Positions 22,981-36,200 of a stretch of 64,000 nucleotides of DNA are shown in pieces. Position 1 is the stretch's first letter, and every line of letters begins with the position of its first letter. The translations under genes and the position numbers were made by a program. The notes beneath the pieces were generated by a model. That model was given only the letters and a program-made list of their open reading frames with translations. It was not told where the DNA came from and did no database searches. This DNA comes from Siphonodentalium dalli (lineage: Eukaryota > Mollusca > Scaphopoda > Gadilida > Siphonodentaliidae). Location of the stretch: positions 71,139,319 to 71,203,318 of the forward strand of contig CP136069.1 in the NCBI GenBank assembly GCA_032622095.1, in the 5' to 3' direction.

Positions 22981-24628
22981 ATCCCTATTCCTTTCCGAAA
23001 TCACACAACACTACACTGTTATCCACATTCTAATTCTCTTCGAACTCAAAACTTTATTTCGACACGACACAATTATCAACGAAATGTGCAGCCATAGAAC
23101 ACACTAGCCAATTCACGACTTTTTGTTTTAAATTTAATGCGCTGGATAAAATATAGTCCCTCAATTAGCATCGCGCTTATTGTTAAATATGCTGATAAAG
23201 ATACAAAAATTGCCACCTCGAATAGAAATGAATATAGGCACAACAATTAGATTTTGCATGTACCTGATGTCTTTTTCAGATGGTTATCACTTACATATTG
23301 AGAATTTGATTTTACTGCGAACTTGAAGTTGAATTGAAACAATGGTTAATTGTTACCTCCTTGAGATGTCTATTTCACGCCGTATCTGTCACGGTTTAAT
23401 GTCAAGAAATTTGGTCAAATGATATACTATTTATGGGATCTACTCCGTAACGTCGTCGGCATCTACTGAGTAAGCATGACGCCATGGATATGAACGGAAC
23501 ATGGGCGGAGCTGGGTGGGCCATGGACGAGACTATAGGAAGTCAGCTGCCGTCAATATTGGCACGTAGGAATATCTAACATTGAAGCGGTGAACCGGACT
23601 ACACGGAGAAAGTTTATCGATAAGTAACCCCCTCAAATTGTTGACGTTTCATGGGGTATATTGGCAATAAGTGCAATAGAATATTGATTTGTTGATAGTT
23701 TTTTGCGGAATCGTACGGCGGTAATAGGACATCATAAACCGGTATCCGGTGTGTCTTTTAAAATGCAAAACCGACAACTTGAGTTGAAAAACAAATCGAT
23801 ATTCTGAAAGAGAATGTCATTATCTACATAGTCATAACTGTAGATTTGTTTCTGGAGCGGTGCAACTAAATTTTGTGACAGAAATTTTGGCCGCTAGACT
23901 AGTAGGGCCAATTACATAATAACTTTCTTTCAATATATATGTGACGCTCTTAAGAAGTGCATCGATCTACATGTGTATATTTAAACCTGGATACCGTTTC
24001 GTGAACGCATGTTTGTCGTTTCACCCGTAATTATAGCGAAAGCCGAGAGGTAATATAAACAATACACTTAGTTTTATGAACGTGGGAAACATCCATGCGC
24101 AGCATATTAACGAACAACTAATTGAAGTCTGTGTCTCAGCTTGTTTCACCGCGCGCGCACATTTAAACACGGCTGTTGGTTGTTGGACCGAGATCAAATG
24201 GACCGCTGACGGTACATTGTGCCCATCGTCTTTCTTCAATATATTTAATCACGCGATACGCGGGTCGCAGTAATTACCACGGTACGATACCACGTACCAT
24301 AGTGGTCTTAATGGTGCCATTAAGTAGTAATTATTTCACACGATGACAATTTCATTATTCTTTTGTAAGTATTGTATGGCACAGAATCGCCAAGGAATGC
24401 ACGGTGCAAATCTAAAAGCAAATTGACAACGAAGATTTCCAATGCATTAGTCGCATAGTTTTCCAATGGATAACCACAATACAAACGTAGTTATGCAAAT
24501 ATAGCGGAGGATGAGAGCGGATACAACAATGTGTGGCACTGATCAGCTCCTTATAGAAAACCACCGTGCATTGTGTGATAGTATCCAACACTATAGTGTA
24601 ACAAAATAGAATTCAATGACAGCAGAAG
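22981..24628. other. Upstream region of the Cys-loop receptor
   Basis: No gene is recognised. This 1.6 kb must contain the promoter of the receptor gene if the gene is active, but I cannot identify a TATA box or initiator with confidence. A TGA lies in frame four codons before the receptor ATG. Confidence 0.45.
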
Positions 24629-25759
24629 ATGTGGCAACAAATGGAATATAAACTCACGTTTTGTCTATTCACGGGATGTTTATGCGATTTCGCATGTAGC
24701 AGATATCCACCAAACTACAAACTATTCAAGAACATAACAGAAGGTTATAACCCAGTTTTATTACCAACTAACCAATCAATTGGCATCGATATACAATTCC
24801 ACATGTATTCGCTACGAGACTTCGACGAGATGTCACACAATTTCGCTGTCAGTGGTTATTTCACTGTCACGTGGTACGATCCGCTGTTGACATGGAAACC
24901 AGAAGATCATGATGGAATTAAACAAATTATCTTACCTTCAAAGTCAATTTGGATTCCAGACTTGACGATAATAAATTTCAGTGCGGAGCCGGAATCCCTT
25001 GGTGACGATTTTGTGAATGCGGAGCTCCGTCATGACGGATTCGTAAGATGGTTTCCAGGGCGAACATATTCTACGGTTTGCCGCGTCGATGCAACGAACT
25101 ACCCACTAGACGTACATAAATGCTTGCTTTGTGTTTCCTGTTGGACCTACACATACCCACAAGTGATTCTCAAACATGGGCCAAACTCCGACGAGAAGGC
25201 TGATGGAGACGGGATATGGAACATAATTAATAATACAGCTGAAAGCAAGGAAATTCACTCGGTAGGAGGGCTTTATAGTCAGGTGCAGTTTATATTTTAT
25301 CTAAGACGACGGTCCATGCCATTCATAATGAACACTCTGATTCCGATCATCGTGCTGATGTTTCTAAACGGTCTCGTTTTCAAGGTACCCGTCGCTTCTG
25401 GAGAGAGGCTGTCGTATGCTATAACAGTACTTCTCTCATTCGCGGTGTACTTCGGGACTGTTATAAGTTCAACACATCAAAACGGAGAGCATGTGTCATT
25501 CCTGTCCATATATCTAACAATCGTCAGCGGATTGAGTTCCTTTATTGTTCTCTTGACAACATTGAATTTGAACATATACCACAGACATGACCAATTCCCG
25601 ACATATCTCTTGAGACTGGTGAGTAAGGGAGAGGACTCTTCCCAGAAATGGAAAACATTGAGCAGAATAATGGACGTCGTGTTTTACTGGACGATTTTTG
25701 TGGCCACCATTTCAACAAATGTGGTGTTTGCTATCATTTTTTGGCTAAACATGGAGTAA
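24629..25759 (+). CDS. Intronless nicotinic-type Cys-loop receptor subunit
   Basis: This 376-residue ligand-gated ion channel subunit acts at the plasma membrane. Residues 1-24 form a signal peptide. The extracellular ligand-binding domain runs to about 228 and contains IWIPDLTIIN and the disulfide loop C151-C165 with exactly 13 residues between. TM1 is about 231-253, TM2 about 261-281, TM3 about 290-314 and TM4 about 349-372. GER before TM2 fits a cation-selective pore. Loop C (about 203-215) has no vicinal cysteines, so it is non-alpha in type. The intracellular loop is only about 30 residues, much shorter than usual, and the whole gene is a single exon, as in expanded invertebrate nAChR-like families. 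N-glycosylation sites occur near 35, 48, 116 and 202. An in-frame TGA at 24617 supports this start, although M5 has a better Kozak context. AATAAA-like signals lie near 25896-25910. The ligand is unknown. Confidence 0.9.
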   Translation: MWQQMEYKLTFCLFTGCLCDFACSRYPPNYKLFKNITEGYNPVLLPTNQSIGIDIQFHMYSLRDFDEMSHNFAVSGYFTVTWYDPLLTWKPEDHDGIKQIILPSKSIWIPDLTIINFSAEPESLGDDFVNAELRHDGFVRWFPGRTYSTVCRVDATNYPLDVHKCLLCVSCWTYTYPQVILKHGPNSDEKADGDGIWNIINNTAESKEIHSVGGLYSQVQFIFYLRRRSMPFIMNTLIPIIVLMFLNGLVFKVPVASGERLSYAITVLLSFAVYFGTVISSTHQNGEHVSFLSIYLTIVSGLSSFIVLLTTLNLNIYHRHDQFPTYLLRLVSKGEDSSQKWKTLSRIMDVVFYWTIFVATISTNVVFAIIFWLNME

Positions 25760-26389
25760 AAGAATTGTTGAATTATTCAACAATTTTGGTACTAAATAGT
25801 AACTGACGAGTAGTTCCATTATAAAAACCTTACATACCAAAAGTTCAACATAAGCCATTAGCCGTTTGTTGAGTTTAGAATCTTCAATTTTTAATCTCAA
25901 TAAACCAATAAATATAGTATGTGGGATATACAAATTAAAAAAATTATACAGAACCTTAACATTTCCAACCATCTTTTGAATGTCGGTTTCTGCTTATATT
26001 TCCATAACATTCAGACCATTCCAACGCACACTTTCATAGCTGAATGGGAGATTTCATTCAGTAAATAAAGGGTTAACTATGAATCGACGTGGTTATGTTT
26101 AGCCATGCATTTTTGTTCCACCATAATTATTCAGGTAGCACATACTGTATGTACAGGATTGTGTAACGTGCGTATCGACCTATATTACATGTTTTGAGCT
26201 CCCCGGAAACGGACTAGGATGTAACAACGGTAAACATGATTTAACTAGCATCACTATTTCGTGGTTATATGTGAAAGATGTTCGAGATTAATATATGTGC
26301 ATACATGACCCGTCGATGTAACTTTCTACTCGTTCGTGACGTCAACTAAATTGTTCATACTAGACCAGTGGTTGCGGAAAGTCTGGTAT
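25760..26389. other. 3' flank of the receptor gene
   Basis: This stretch holds the presumed 3' untranslated region with two overlapping AATAAA-like signals at about 25896-25910, then unassigned intergenic sequence up to the LINE fragment. Confidence 0.5.
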
Positions 26390-28045
26390 CTACAATGTGC
26401 TGAAATAAGCTACTTTCTCGATACTATAGTACTGTTTTAGTTCTATTTTAATCTCTTTCAGTGTGGGTACCTTACATCTCATCTTTGCTCTGTATATGTT
26501 GTATTTTATGAAGATTATTATAAAACTTATAATATCAGTTAATTGTCCAGTTTTCGAGTTGGCGAATATAACCGTGAATTCTGACAGATCCAGTCTATAT
26601 TTAGTTTGAGAAAATAACCATTCTATCACATCTTCCCACAGCGCTGTTATTTTGGCACAATTCCAAAATATATGAGCGATTATTTCCTTTTTAAGACCAC
26701 AAAATGTGCATAAATCTGATATGGATATTTTCATTTGTTTCAAAAGGTAATTTGTACCTAGAATTCTAGTATTAACTCGGTATTGGAACCACCTATATTT
26801 TGTATCCATATAGCAGTTGAAAGGTCTACTCAGGATTATCAATCGACATTTCTTTTCGATTTTTACATTCAATTAGATTTCCCACTTCCTCATAAAGCCA
26901 TTTTTCAATTCTGAGCTACTTAGAACAGTGTTTATCTGTTGGGAATCAGCATCTGAGAGACAACGTAGTTGGAATGGCATAATTTGATTTTCTAATGGTT
27001 GGTTATGTTGCCCAAATTGACGTGAATCTAGAAATGATTTAATACATGTGGTGATTGTGTTGAATGTAATGAAATTTTATTTTCAGTTCCGGTGTTTGTA
27101 CTGATTCATCGTAAGAAATAACGTGTCCATTCTGTGTGATGAGATCATTCACATAGCACACACCTTTTCGCTCATAGTCATAGCATTGCAGCCTCTTTCC
27201 TTTGTAATTTATATAGGTGTTGTCTCGAAAAACTTTGCTATATGCATCTTCTACAATTTGCGGAACGAGTCGATCACTATAGTCAGCCCATGATTCGATT
27301 ACTTCTGACCAAAATATATTTTTAATATTCTTTGCATATTTTCTTAAGATGGCAGGACAGTTTAAGTGCCATTTATTTGGTAGGGAGTTATTTTTCAAAA
27401 TTTAGTATAATATGCCATATATCGGAGTGAAAAATATATTTCTTCATCCAGTCTATTTTCATTGTTTTCATGAAGGAAGCTATATCAACCATTTTGCAAC
27501 CGCCTGTGGAGTATGACTGTTTTAATTGATTTCGCGATATTCGATCTGGTTTATATTTCCAAATAAACTTGTGTATTTTTGTGGCTATATCTTTAAGAAT
27601 TTCGACTGATGGGTTCGGTATTAATTGGAATAGGAAAGACAGTTTTTATATCACTGAGGATTTAATCACAGCTATTTTCCCGAGATTTCGTTTTAACCAC
27701 GATTGTAGAAGTTGGTCAATTTTATTTATTGTATTACTGTAGTTATTCATGAACATATCTGTGTTTTTCAAATCAAAATTAATTCCTAGTAGCCGAAATG
27801 ATGGTGGATTCGAGTTTATCTTCCATCTATCACATATAACATCAGTGCAGTCTTTGTACTCCCAATCCGCACTGCGTGAGTTTTGTTGTAGTTAATCTTT
27901 AGGCCTGATATATGACAGTATTTGTCCAGCAAATCAAATGTCTTGTCATGTGACTGGGCGTCGCCGTCCGAAAGCACTGATGTATCGTCGGCATATTGAC
28001 TTATTTTTATCTCTAAATCGCCGATGTATAAACGTCGTATTATTG
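26390..28045 (-). pseudogene. L1-like LINE ORF2 fragment with YADD motif
   Basis: Reading the minus strand from 28045, the reverse transcriptase active-site motif appears as ISQYADDTSVLSDGD at about 28005-27960, followed by the thumb region and INYNKTHAVRIG. Further on come FRLLGINFD, then frames at 27398-27039 and 26872-26390. The last contains CTFCGLKKEIIAHIFWNC, the C-terminal zinc-knuckle motif of L1/Tx1-like LINEs. The 5' half, with the endonuclease and the first palm motifs, is absent, and stops and frameshifts interrupt the rest. It is a 5'-truncated dead copy, as usual for LINE insertions. Confidence 0.82.
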
Positions 28046-28545
28046 TTTACGAATATTTTTCTGTATCAAAAGAAAGCATGAATTCATGGTTCAAAACCGC
28101 CGCGGGACATTAAACCTTTCTTAACTGAATTATCACCAGTAGTTCTCTTAGAAACATTTCGCACCAAAGAATATGAATCCTTCTGCAATTGTATTATCTT
28201 CATACTGTCATCTCCTTATATTTATTACGGGAACTTATTGTGAAATTGTAGGCGCATGGCACTGATTGATTTTTTAATTCTCAAGCCAATTTTTAATGTA
28301 AATGTGGATATCTGAATCCACCCCTCGTTCGTCCGTCTGTCTGTCTGACAATCAGTAGACAAAAACATCTTTCCAAGTGATTTTAATGTTGTCCAGATGA
28401 TAATTTTACTGCGGCTAATATTGTCTAATGGAAAGGAATATGGGTCCCGTCCCCTAACTTGTCATTGAGTGACAGCCCTTTATCGCAAGATGAATTATAG
28501 TTCCAATATGCGATGGCCCATGTTCAACATTTATCTGGTGACAAG
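28046..28545. other. Intergenic between LINE and long-TIR element
   Basis: No gene is seen. A short CGTCCGTCTGTCTGTCTG tract at about 28330-28350 marks a fragment of the CCGT-type repeats. The last three bases before 28546 are AAG, which also follow the right end of the long-TIR element. Confidence 0.5.
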
Positions 28546-29034
28546 TAGTAGAGATTGGGAATACACATAGGTGTCCGCCACTGAGCGAATTTATGCCACT
28601 ATGATTTTCTTACAGGAAAATGCCTCTAGTTTCAGGATCTGGTTGGTGCACTAAGAAAATGTGGTAAAAAAAAACAATTCATGCCTTTTCTATGAGTGCC
28701 CAACTCATTTTTAAAGCTATTTTCCGAAAATACTACAATTTTGTAAACTTCATTTTATTACGAAATTTATCATGCCAAGAAGTCAATATGCGATATGGGA
28801 GATGAATTAGTATGATAGAGCTTAAATGTGCTTCAAGTGTCTACGAAAGATATTCGTGGTGATGCCACGAGGCGCCTAACTCTTAGTGACGCTTCACTAT
28901 TTTCGTCGATTCACCAAAGTGACCTCGTTTCGTTTTCACTGACCAGAAATCTATACGGAAAAAGTATAACATATTTGCTGTTGTAGTGACCAGTAGCATA
29001 CTGCCGATCTGATGAGCCCAATAACTTGAAAATA
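28546..29034 (+). repeat. Left terminal inverted repeat
   Basis: About 489 bp matches the reverse complement of 39966-40463 with scattered substitutions and a small difference at an A-run near 28665. The similarity stops abruptly after 'cttgaaaatatttagc' on both sides. It contains the small internal palindromes 'cgtggtgatgccacg' and 'aggcgcct'. Confidence 0.88.
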
Positions 29035-29435
29035 TTTAGCCCATATCATGTATAGTACCCTAATAACCTACCCCTACCCCGAAATATAAAAAAATCGATA
29101 TTTTGGGAATTCGGTGACATCTGCTTCTACATTCTTGTTATAGTTACTCCAACGGAGTTTACTAAGTTTCTATAACTAATTGTTGTGGGTTTACGTTAAA
29201 ATGTAGTATTTTGACATAAAGAGAATGTCAGAAATTAGTATTTTTGGGTGAAAACAACATATTTTGGTTAATTTTGGGTGAAAATAGAATATTTTGGTAT
29301 AATATGGATATAATGCATTTGATTATATATAATACGAATTGACAGAAAGTAATGATATTACAGAGATTGATACATGTTGCATATGTATCGTATAGTTGGT
29401 ATCGTGCATGTATATGCACTAAGGTGAATGGTGTT
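29035..29435. other. Spacer between left TIR and the broken coding region
   Basis: No match to the right arm is visible after 29034. The sequence 'ttttgggtgaaaa' is repeated around 29245-29295. It would be the 3' untranslated part of the minus-strand coding region. Confidence 0.45.
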
Positions 29436-32400
29436 CTATCCAAAATCAACATCACTACAATCGTCATCATCCGACATATAGTCATCACTATCTTCTTCGT
29501 CTGTCCAAATATCAATATTGCAATCTTGTGAATCTTCGGTAATACTCTTCTCGTTCTGCCTGTACAATAAGTTTGAAATATCGTCAGGGAATGCCTTCGT
29601 TGTCCATTTGATGCTACTGTCGTCTTCCCATCCATAGTCAGATGGATCCGGGGCGCATATTTTCGGAACTGATGCCAGGCGCCATATGCGTGAAACGTAG
29701 TTTGCCCTATATGTGTGCAGCTTCAAACTATCAACACATAGTGGTATCAATGACAAATCAACAACTTTGCCGTGATCCATATACTTTTCCCAGAAGAGTT
29801 GCACTCGAGTTTGGTTGACCGTTACAGGCGTCGTTTCCCATAGAGCTTAGATACATACTCTTCAATTATGTTCATGTCATAACATTCGGCAGACCACTGT
29901 GTTCCCAGTGTGGCGAAGGCCTCAATATACCGGTAATCTTTCAGTAATAGGTTGTAACACACCTGTTTGCCTTTCTTGAAGAATGCTGATACATAGTCGT
30001 TCCCTGTAAACGCATGAAGTCCAATAATAGATTGTCATAATAAGGTATTCATAGAACTTTTGTTTAGGTTAACAATTGTTCTGAATTTGCCACGACCAGT
30101 ATCTAAATACACATCGTGGGTCAGATTGGTGCAATGTCCAAGCATAATGACCAATATGTCAGTGTCTCCTGATGGGGAACGAACAATCACAGGCCCTGGA
30201 TTGTTTCTGAGTGCATGGTTAACATGTAGAACAACTTTTGTGTCTGCCTCTTCCTGGTCCGAACACAGATCTTCAATTACCGTTGTGTCATCTCGAGTTA
30301 CTAAATAACATAGATCTCTGATGGAAAAGTAGACACCCTGTCCCACGAGTAGCATATCCCGTTTCTCACTCCACGCGTCCAGGATCAGATCTATCATTCT
30401 CTCCTTGTTTGTCCCGTTCGATAGAAACTTGGAGAAGTTCTCAGGAATTTTGAATTTTGCACTAGTAATAATATATTTTTCAGCAACCCCTCTATTTGAC
30501 CGTTCACCCAGTTTGATGGTATGGTCTCTATATGTGTCCGCAATTACGTCAATTCGTTGATATCCCTGGGGAATTGTACTGAAAATTTGCAGCGCCAATT
30601 CCTCAAAAGTTTTGGGTTTTTGCGGCAGTGTGCGAATTAACGCCATTAAGTCTATCACATAGGCTGATGTGTTATTTCGAGGCGTAGTGTAGCGGTTAGC
30701 AGTTATCAGTTATTATTCCAATCAACTTACTCTTAGTTGTTTGTCTTCTCGTTCCGTCAGGATGTGCCAATCGGTACTGGACCAAGGCAGTACGATAACA
30801 CTTCATCGACATCGACAGATTCTTTTTCTAGATGACTGGACGCTAACAAACTACCTAGAATGTTTCGTTCAATTGTCAATTCCTTTACTTTCCCTTGGGC
30901 CGAAACGGAAACTTTCTTGTTGCAATCTTGGAATGAGAAAACGCGTGTTCTCGAAATAGGACTGAACTGTTCAATCTCAGAACTTTCTATGCGTTTTTGA
31001 ACAAACTCTGTTGTCTGCAATTGTCCATTATTTATCATATGCAGTATTCCATCTGCCACATCAGCTTTGACAGGAGCTCCAGACGACAGATTGTACAGAT
31101 TCGTCTTGTCCAATTCGGCATCAAAAGGGTTGACAAATTCATTTCTCAGAACATTCAAGATTGATTGGACTCGATCCTCCGATTTTTTAATCATGCTCTG
31201 TCTACAGGTCGGATGTATATTGTCGGAGGTGATGCTCATACCCACAATTTCGAATAACATCTCTTTGAACTTCGCCACTTGTGGTCTATTTAAAACCCAC
31301 TTGTTATAATTGCCACGATTCCATGCGAACTGTTTGATACCACCTGGTATTTTCGCATGTCGATTGTATGTCTGTTCACCAGACTGGTCAACTGCTTGTC
31401 TACCTGACTTAATCCCCCCACGGCATACATACAATCCCTTCTCCTCTATCACAGTCCTCGCTTGCGGATTCGTGTATTCCAAAGTCTTCAAACAATGTGC
31501 ATAATATGCGCCATATCTCCCGTAGTTTGGTTTATTGTACACAAAGAAATATGGAAGTGCAGACTCCAAGCTGTGAAGTCTTAAATCACAATCATTCTCT
31601 TTCACTGCACAATGCAGCATTTGCAATATGTCAATCACATCGAGGCACATTAACCAGAACTTGGCTGTCTTGCCTAAAGCTCCGTTTTGAATTGTTGTTT
31701 TGTATGCTTCGTACATTTCCCAGAACTTCGAGAACTCGTCAGTGTCTGTCATGATCAGCTTACGTGCAGTTGCCGGTGATTTGGATTCAAACAGATCACA
31801 TAGTAACTTAGGAATAGTTATTGGCTCACCGTCATTGGTGCTCTGGAAGAATCGGTTGAGAAGCAATCGTTCCAATGCGTCTGCAAAATGTTCGTGAACA
31901 AACCAGGCACGATTGTACTGTTTACCCTTAAGCACAGCATTCAAACTACCGGACGCACACAGGCCGGTTTGAAAGACAATGTCCTCGAAACCACTCGCTG
32001 AAATCATCTTACCGATAATACCGAACATTTCCTGCATCGAATGAAAGTCACCTAAATGAACGATGACATTACTGAATTCCTTCGGATAGTTCCAGATCAT
32101 CTGAAATGTTTTTGCTGCTGCTTCAACGTCGAGTGTGATATGTACACTGGGCATGTTCGCTTGTTGGGCTAACTTTTGTGCCATTTGTAGATATTCGGCA
32201 ACGGTTTCGTATTCCGATATTGGTTTGTGAATGGGTGGCAGGTATGTGATCATTGTTTTTGTGGGCACATTTTCTTTTGAAACTGACGAAATCCAACCAC
32301 CAAACCGAGGAATCGTTTGCATTTTGTCATGTTGCTCTCTGCCGATCTTCCATGCAATTAGCTTCTTTTTTGCCTGATCCACCGGTGGTCTACAACATCC

Positions 32401-34009
32401 AATCGGTTTAGGGTGTTTTAGGTGGTCCCCGTTTTGGATTAACACGGCGGTGTTCCAGTTCTGTGTCCACCGAGACACACATCGACCTTCGTTTCGGTCT
32501 CGGTATTATAATCTCCGATGTTCTTGGCACGGTGTCGTCGGAACGTTCTTGATAAGCAACGGCATGGGTACTGTGGATAGTGTCATGACCAGTGACTGTT
32601 TCGACATTATAATCGAAGTTATCAACCCAGAAATGTGTCAGTACTGTCGCAGAATCAGATGCGGGCTGCAGAGGCAACATCTGAGGACTTTCGAAGAACT
32701 GCTGAGACTGCTCGGCCAAACTAGTCTCAATTTGACACACTGTATCATAGTTAATTGAGTGGCCCAATTTCGATAGGATTTGTATTGGAGCCTTTTGTCC
32801 GGACATGGTATGTACCACAACACCTAGCATAGTGTGTTTTTCTGTTAAGAAGGCGCCACGAGAAACTCCGAAGATCTTCAGCAATCGATTTAGCAACGGT
32901 TTGAATCTTCTTGGTTGTGCGTGATTTGCGCCAACTATGCGTCTTCAGAATGTTCTCAATGAAACACGTTACCATGCTAGGGGTTGTCTGCTCTTGACAG
33001 CCAGCGACTCAGCACAGGGTGGCCACGAAATATCGGGTTTTTGGTCAAGAAATTCCTCTATATTCCTACGAATAATTCTGGCCGCCTGATCAACGTCATC
33101 GTCGTCTATTTTAAATACCTCTATTGTATTTTCTGTGAGAGTTCGACTACTCATAACTATCTGTGATTTATTTGTCTGAACAGTTACGAATAATATAGCA
33201 TCACCATATTTCGTTTGTATTCGTTGTTTCAACCGATAGCGATAGCGTCTATCTGCAACATCAACTGTTTAACCCATCATACCAGTCAAAACATCCATAT
33301 ATACACTACGAAGTTGCTGCAAGACATACATGTCGATAAAATCGCACACGTCGGTGAAATTTTCACTCTCAATTGTAGTTATTCCGTCGTCATCAACAAC
33401 ACCATTATCGGGACCATTGTCACCAGGACGAGCAGGCCAACATATCCTCGTATAGACACTGTAGCAACTGTCGTGTTTTCGAAATTCCTTTGCGATTAAG
33501 TCATCGGTGCCGATTCTGGTCAACATCGTGTCGTCATTTCTCAAAGTAGCAGCCTGTTTAAGTCTACTAGATGCAGTTTCAGTGAGAATTTTGGTTGGAT
33601 GTTCCCTCTTTTGTTTGAGTTTAATAACTACTTTCCCACATATACCACATGATTCGGGAAACATGCCTCGTCCATCACTCCCGATTGCATGTTGCCTTGG
33701 AGTGTGACACACGCCATCATTATCAGAACTGGTTGATGCACTAGGATTTACATTTCGGCAGTGTGTAAATTTCTTATAGCACTGACTGTGATATCCATGT
33801 TTGCAAGGGTCGTATTCTGCAGGAATTGTGTCACATTGTTCACTGTGTGCATTTTTCGCAGCGAATGCACGCAATTTGTCCCTGCATTCTATCAGTTTAG
33901 TATAACTGCCATCATTTAACAGGATTATATGTGCGCCCTCGGTGTGCAATGCTGGGTAATGTATTACACATATTGGGACGTCTTCGGTGCGTTTGCACTT
34001 TCGTGACAT
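29436..34009 (-). pseudogene. Broken large protein gene with FEN1/PIN-like nuclease motifs
   Basis: Successive frames on the minus strand read as one intronless protein of about 1,450 residues. The N-terminal part has cysteine/histidine clusters (HGYHSQCYKKF, SCGICGKV, HDSCYSVY) suggesting zinc binding. The middle has FWVDNFD, ITLDVEAAAK, VHLGDFHSMQ and HEHFADALE, acidic motifs that could belong to an RNase H-like fold. The C-terminal part has DQEEADTKVVLHV, SGDTDILVIMLG and GLHAFTGNDYVSAF, which line up with the XPG-I and helix-hairpin-helix core of FEN1-type nucleases, then an acidic tail. It is inactivated by an in-frame TAA (33271-33269), a TGA (30037-30035), and frameshifts near 32970, 32870, 32460, 30750, 30680 and 29815. 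The family is multicopy and uncharacterised in cnidarians, molluscs and other invertebrates. It may be the transposase of the surrounding element or a passenger. Confidence 0.7.
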
Positions 34010-34440
34010 TCCTGTCGTGATCCAATTTGCAAATGGGTTAACTTATTATATCGAAGTGTGTGTGTCGAAGCGAAACGATGTGCAAAGCGGACAGCAACCC
34101 TGTCCTATTCCATATACAAATATGATGCTAGGTGCGTAGCGATAACCGTGGACCGAAATAGATGAGAGATCTGGCACGCACACTTGCGATCAATTCATCC
34201 ACAATTCAAACGACAAGAACAACATACATGTATAATAAAATACAAGCATATAAATAGCACGAATTCCACAGTGATCCTTTGTGTATGTTGTCACCGTAAG
34301 GTTTCGACAAAGGGCACTGTCCTATTCGCCTATACACGTACCAGATTATAGTACAAAGAACGAAGAACAACAACGAATAATAATCAAGAGAACAAGAGAA
34401 AGATAAGATAATGCTAAGGTAGAAAAAACGATGCTGGCGC
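34010..34440. other. Upstream region of the broken coding region
   Basis: About 430 bp lie between the first ATG and the resumption of similarity with the right arm. Any promoter would be here, but no convincing element is seen. Confidence 0.4.
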
Positions 34441-36200
34441 AACGATATCTAAAAGATAGACCTTGAGCTACCATATGGCCACCCTCCCCCCCCCCCCCTG
34501 TGCGGATTTTAGCCGACTATGTTTTTCCGATAGAGGGATGTATTTCACACATTTTTCTGCTTGTTTGCCACTCGGGCGTGGGGGCTTTTTCATTTTATAA
34601 CGATTTTTATAAAACTACTGTGATTTTTTGCGATAAAATCCTTATTGGGGGTAGGGGAAATATTTCTCTCAAAATTAATACTAAAACTGTATGTATCTTC
34701 TCAAACTCAGTTTCATTCGAACTGAATATAACAAGTGTCTGCGTAGATAGCGTCACATGGGCACCTGACTCGATATTTTTCTTAAAGTGACACCGATGAT
34801 ATGATTTTTCGTTTATTTTGAAGATATATCTGAAAAGTACAGTGTGTGAACTTACGCATGCATAACGTGATTAAACTATGAACAATACCGATGTTTTCAT
34901 GATTTTCCACGAGAACATAGACCAGGCCAGTTTTCTATAACATTCCACGAGCACATGGATGCATATAGGTAGTCAATGTTCACATGTTTCGAGGCCATTG
35001 AATCCAAGATGGCCGCCAAAATTGAATATCTGACTTGATAAATTTTAATTCACAATCACTCAGGCAGTTTATGAGATATTAAGTCGTGCGATATGTTATT
35101 CTATTGATAGTTGAGTAGTCCTTATTGAGAAGTATAAATAAATTTCATATATTCAAAATGGCCGCCAAAATGGCCACCGGAAGTAGAAAATATGACTATT
35201 TTTCACTCATATCTTCTTGATCAGTTTCTGCTGTTTGGAACTGATTGAGGATTGTGACCTTATTTTTTATAGTTTTAAATTAACTAATCATTGGGGTAAT
35301 GAAAAAAGCAATTATTGGGGTCCTAGCCCCCTCCTTTCCCTCAAAAGTTTGATTTTACAGAATGCGGTATAAAATTTCACAAAAAAATCACAATTGGGTT
35401 TCTGTTCAAATTTCAACAAAGAATGAGCACAACTGTGGAATGTAAGTGAGGAATACCATTATACATGGATACTCCAATTCATAGGAACAAAAGTTGCTAC
35501 TTTGGATCAAAATGGCCACCAAAATGGCCGCCAAAATATGGAAAATGGTAGATATTGCCCCAGTGTGTCCTGGAATCGCTTACAATTTGTGGTTGATGAA
35601 TGAAATTGGCTATTCTGCCTTCTATACATTGAATACTAACATTGTTACTAACTATTGTAACAAAGACATTACCAGAAATACTGGATTTCACTCTCACAAA
35701 CGTGACATAAATATCGGCAAAAGATCTCTTCTCATGTTTGAACCATTTTTTGCAAGTAAACTGTAACTATCTTTGGCATGAGAGGTGTTTATTATTTTTA
35801 TCTATCTTAAATGTGTCACAATAAGGTGTTTAATGACCAAATTACTCAAGGTGGCTTCCAAACAAAATGGCAACTAAATTGGGTAAAAAGTTGATTTTCA
35901 CATATATCCGGAACATAATTATCTGCTGTTCTGAAAAGGTAGCAAAGTGTGACTAACTTTGTTATTATACACGTTAGTTAATCGACTGAAAACTACATTT
36001 TATATTCTGGTTGGCAGTGTACATTATGAGGCACGATCATTTAATTTTAAAATGTGCAGTGTACAATTGTGCCGAAAACGTCTTTTGGGATTCTGGCCAA
36101 GTTTTTGAAAATAAATGGGCAGAACTTTGAAACGGAACTGAGAGGGACCATCCGACCATAATATGTGGCTACTCTTCTTGCCCATTAGCATAAACACTTA
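34441..36200 (+). repeat. Inner inverted repeat, left arm
   Basis: The stretch about 34985-36190 is the diverged inverse of about 38200-39400. Shared landmarks are 'gaatccaagatggccgcc', 'gccatttt'-type runs, 'cagtttctgctgtttggaac', 'tcacaattgggttt' against its complement, and 'cttttgggattctggcca'. Shorter similarity at 34445-34520 ('cttgagct...gcggatttt' with a C-run) corresponds to about 39490-39550. The arms have more differences and small indels than the outer TIRs, so they are older. Frames in this area are not coding. Confidence 0.75.
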
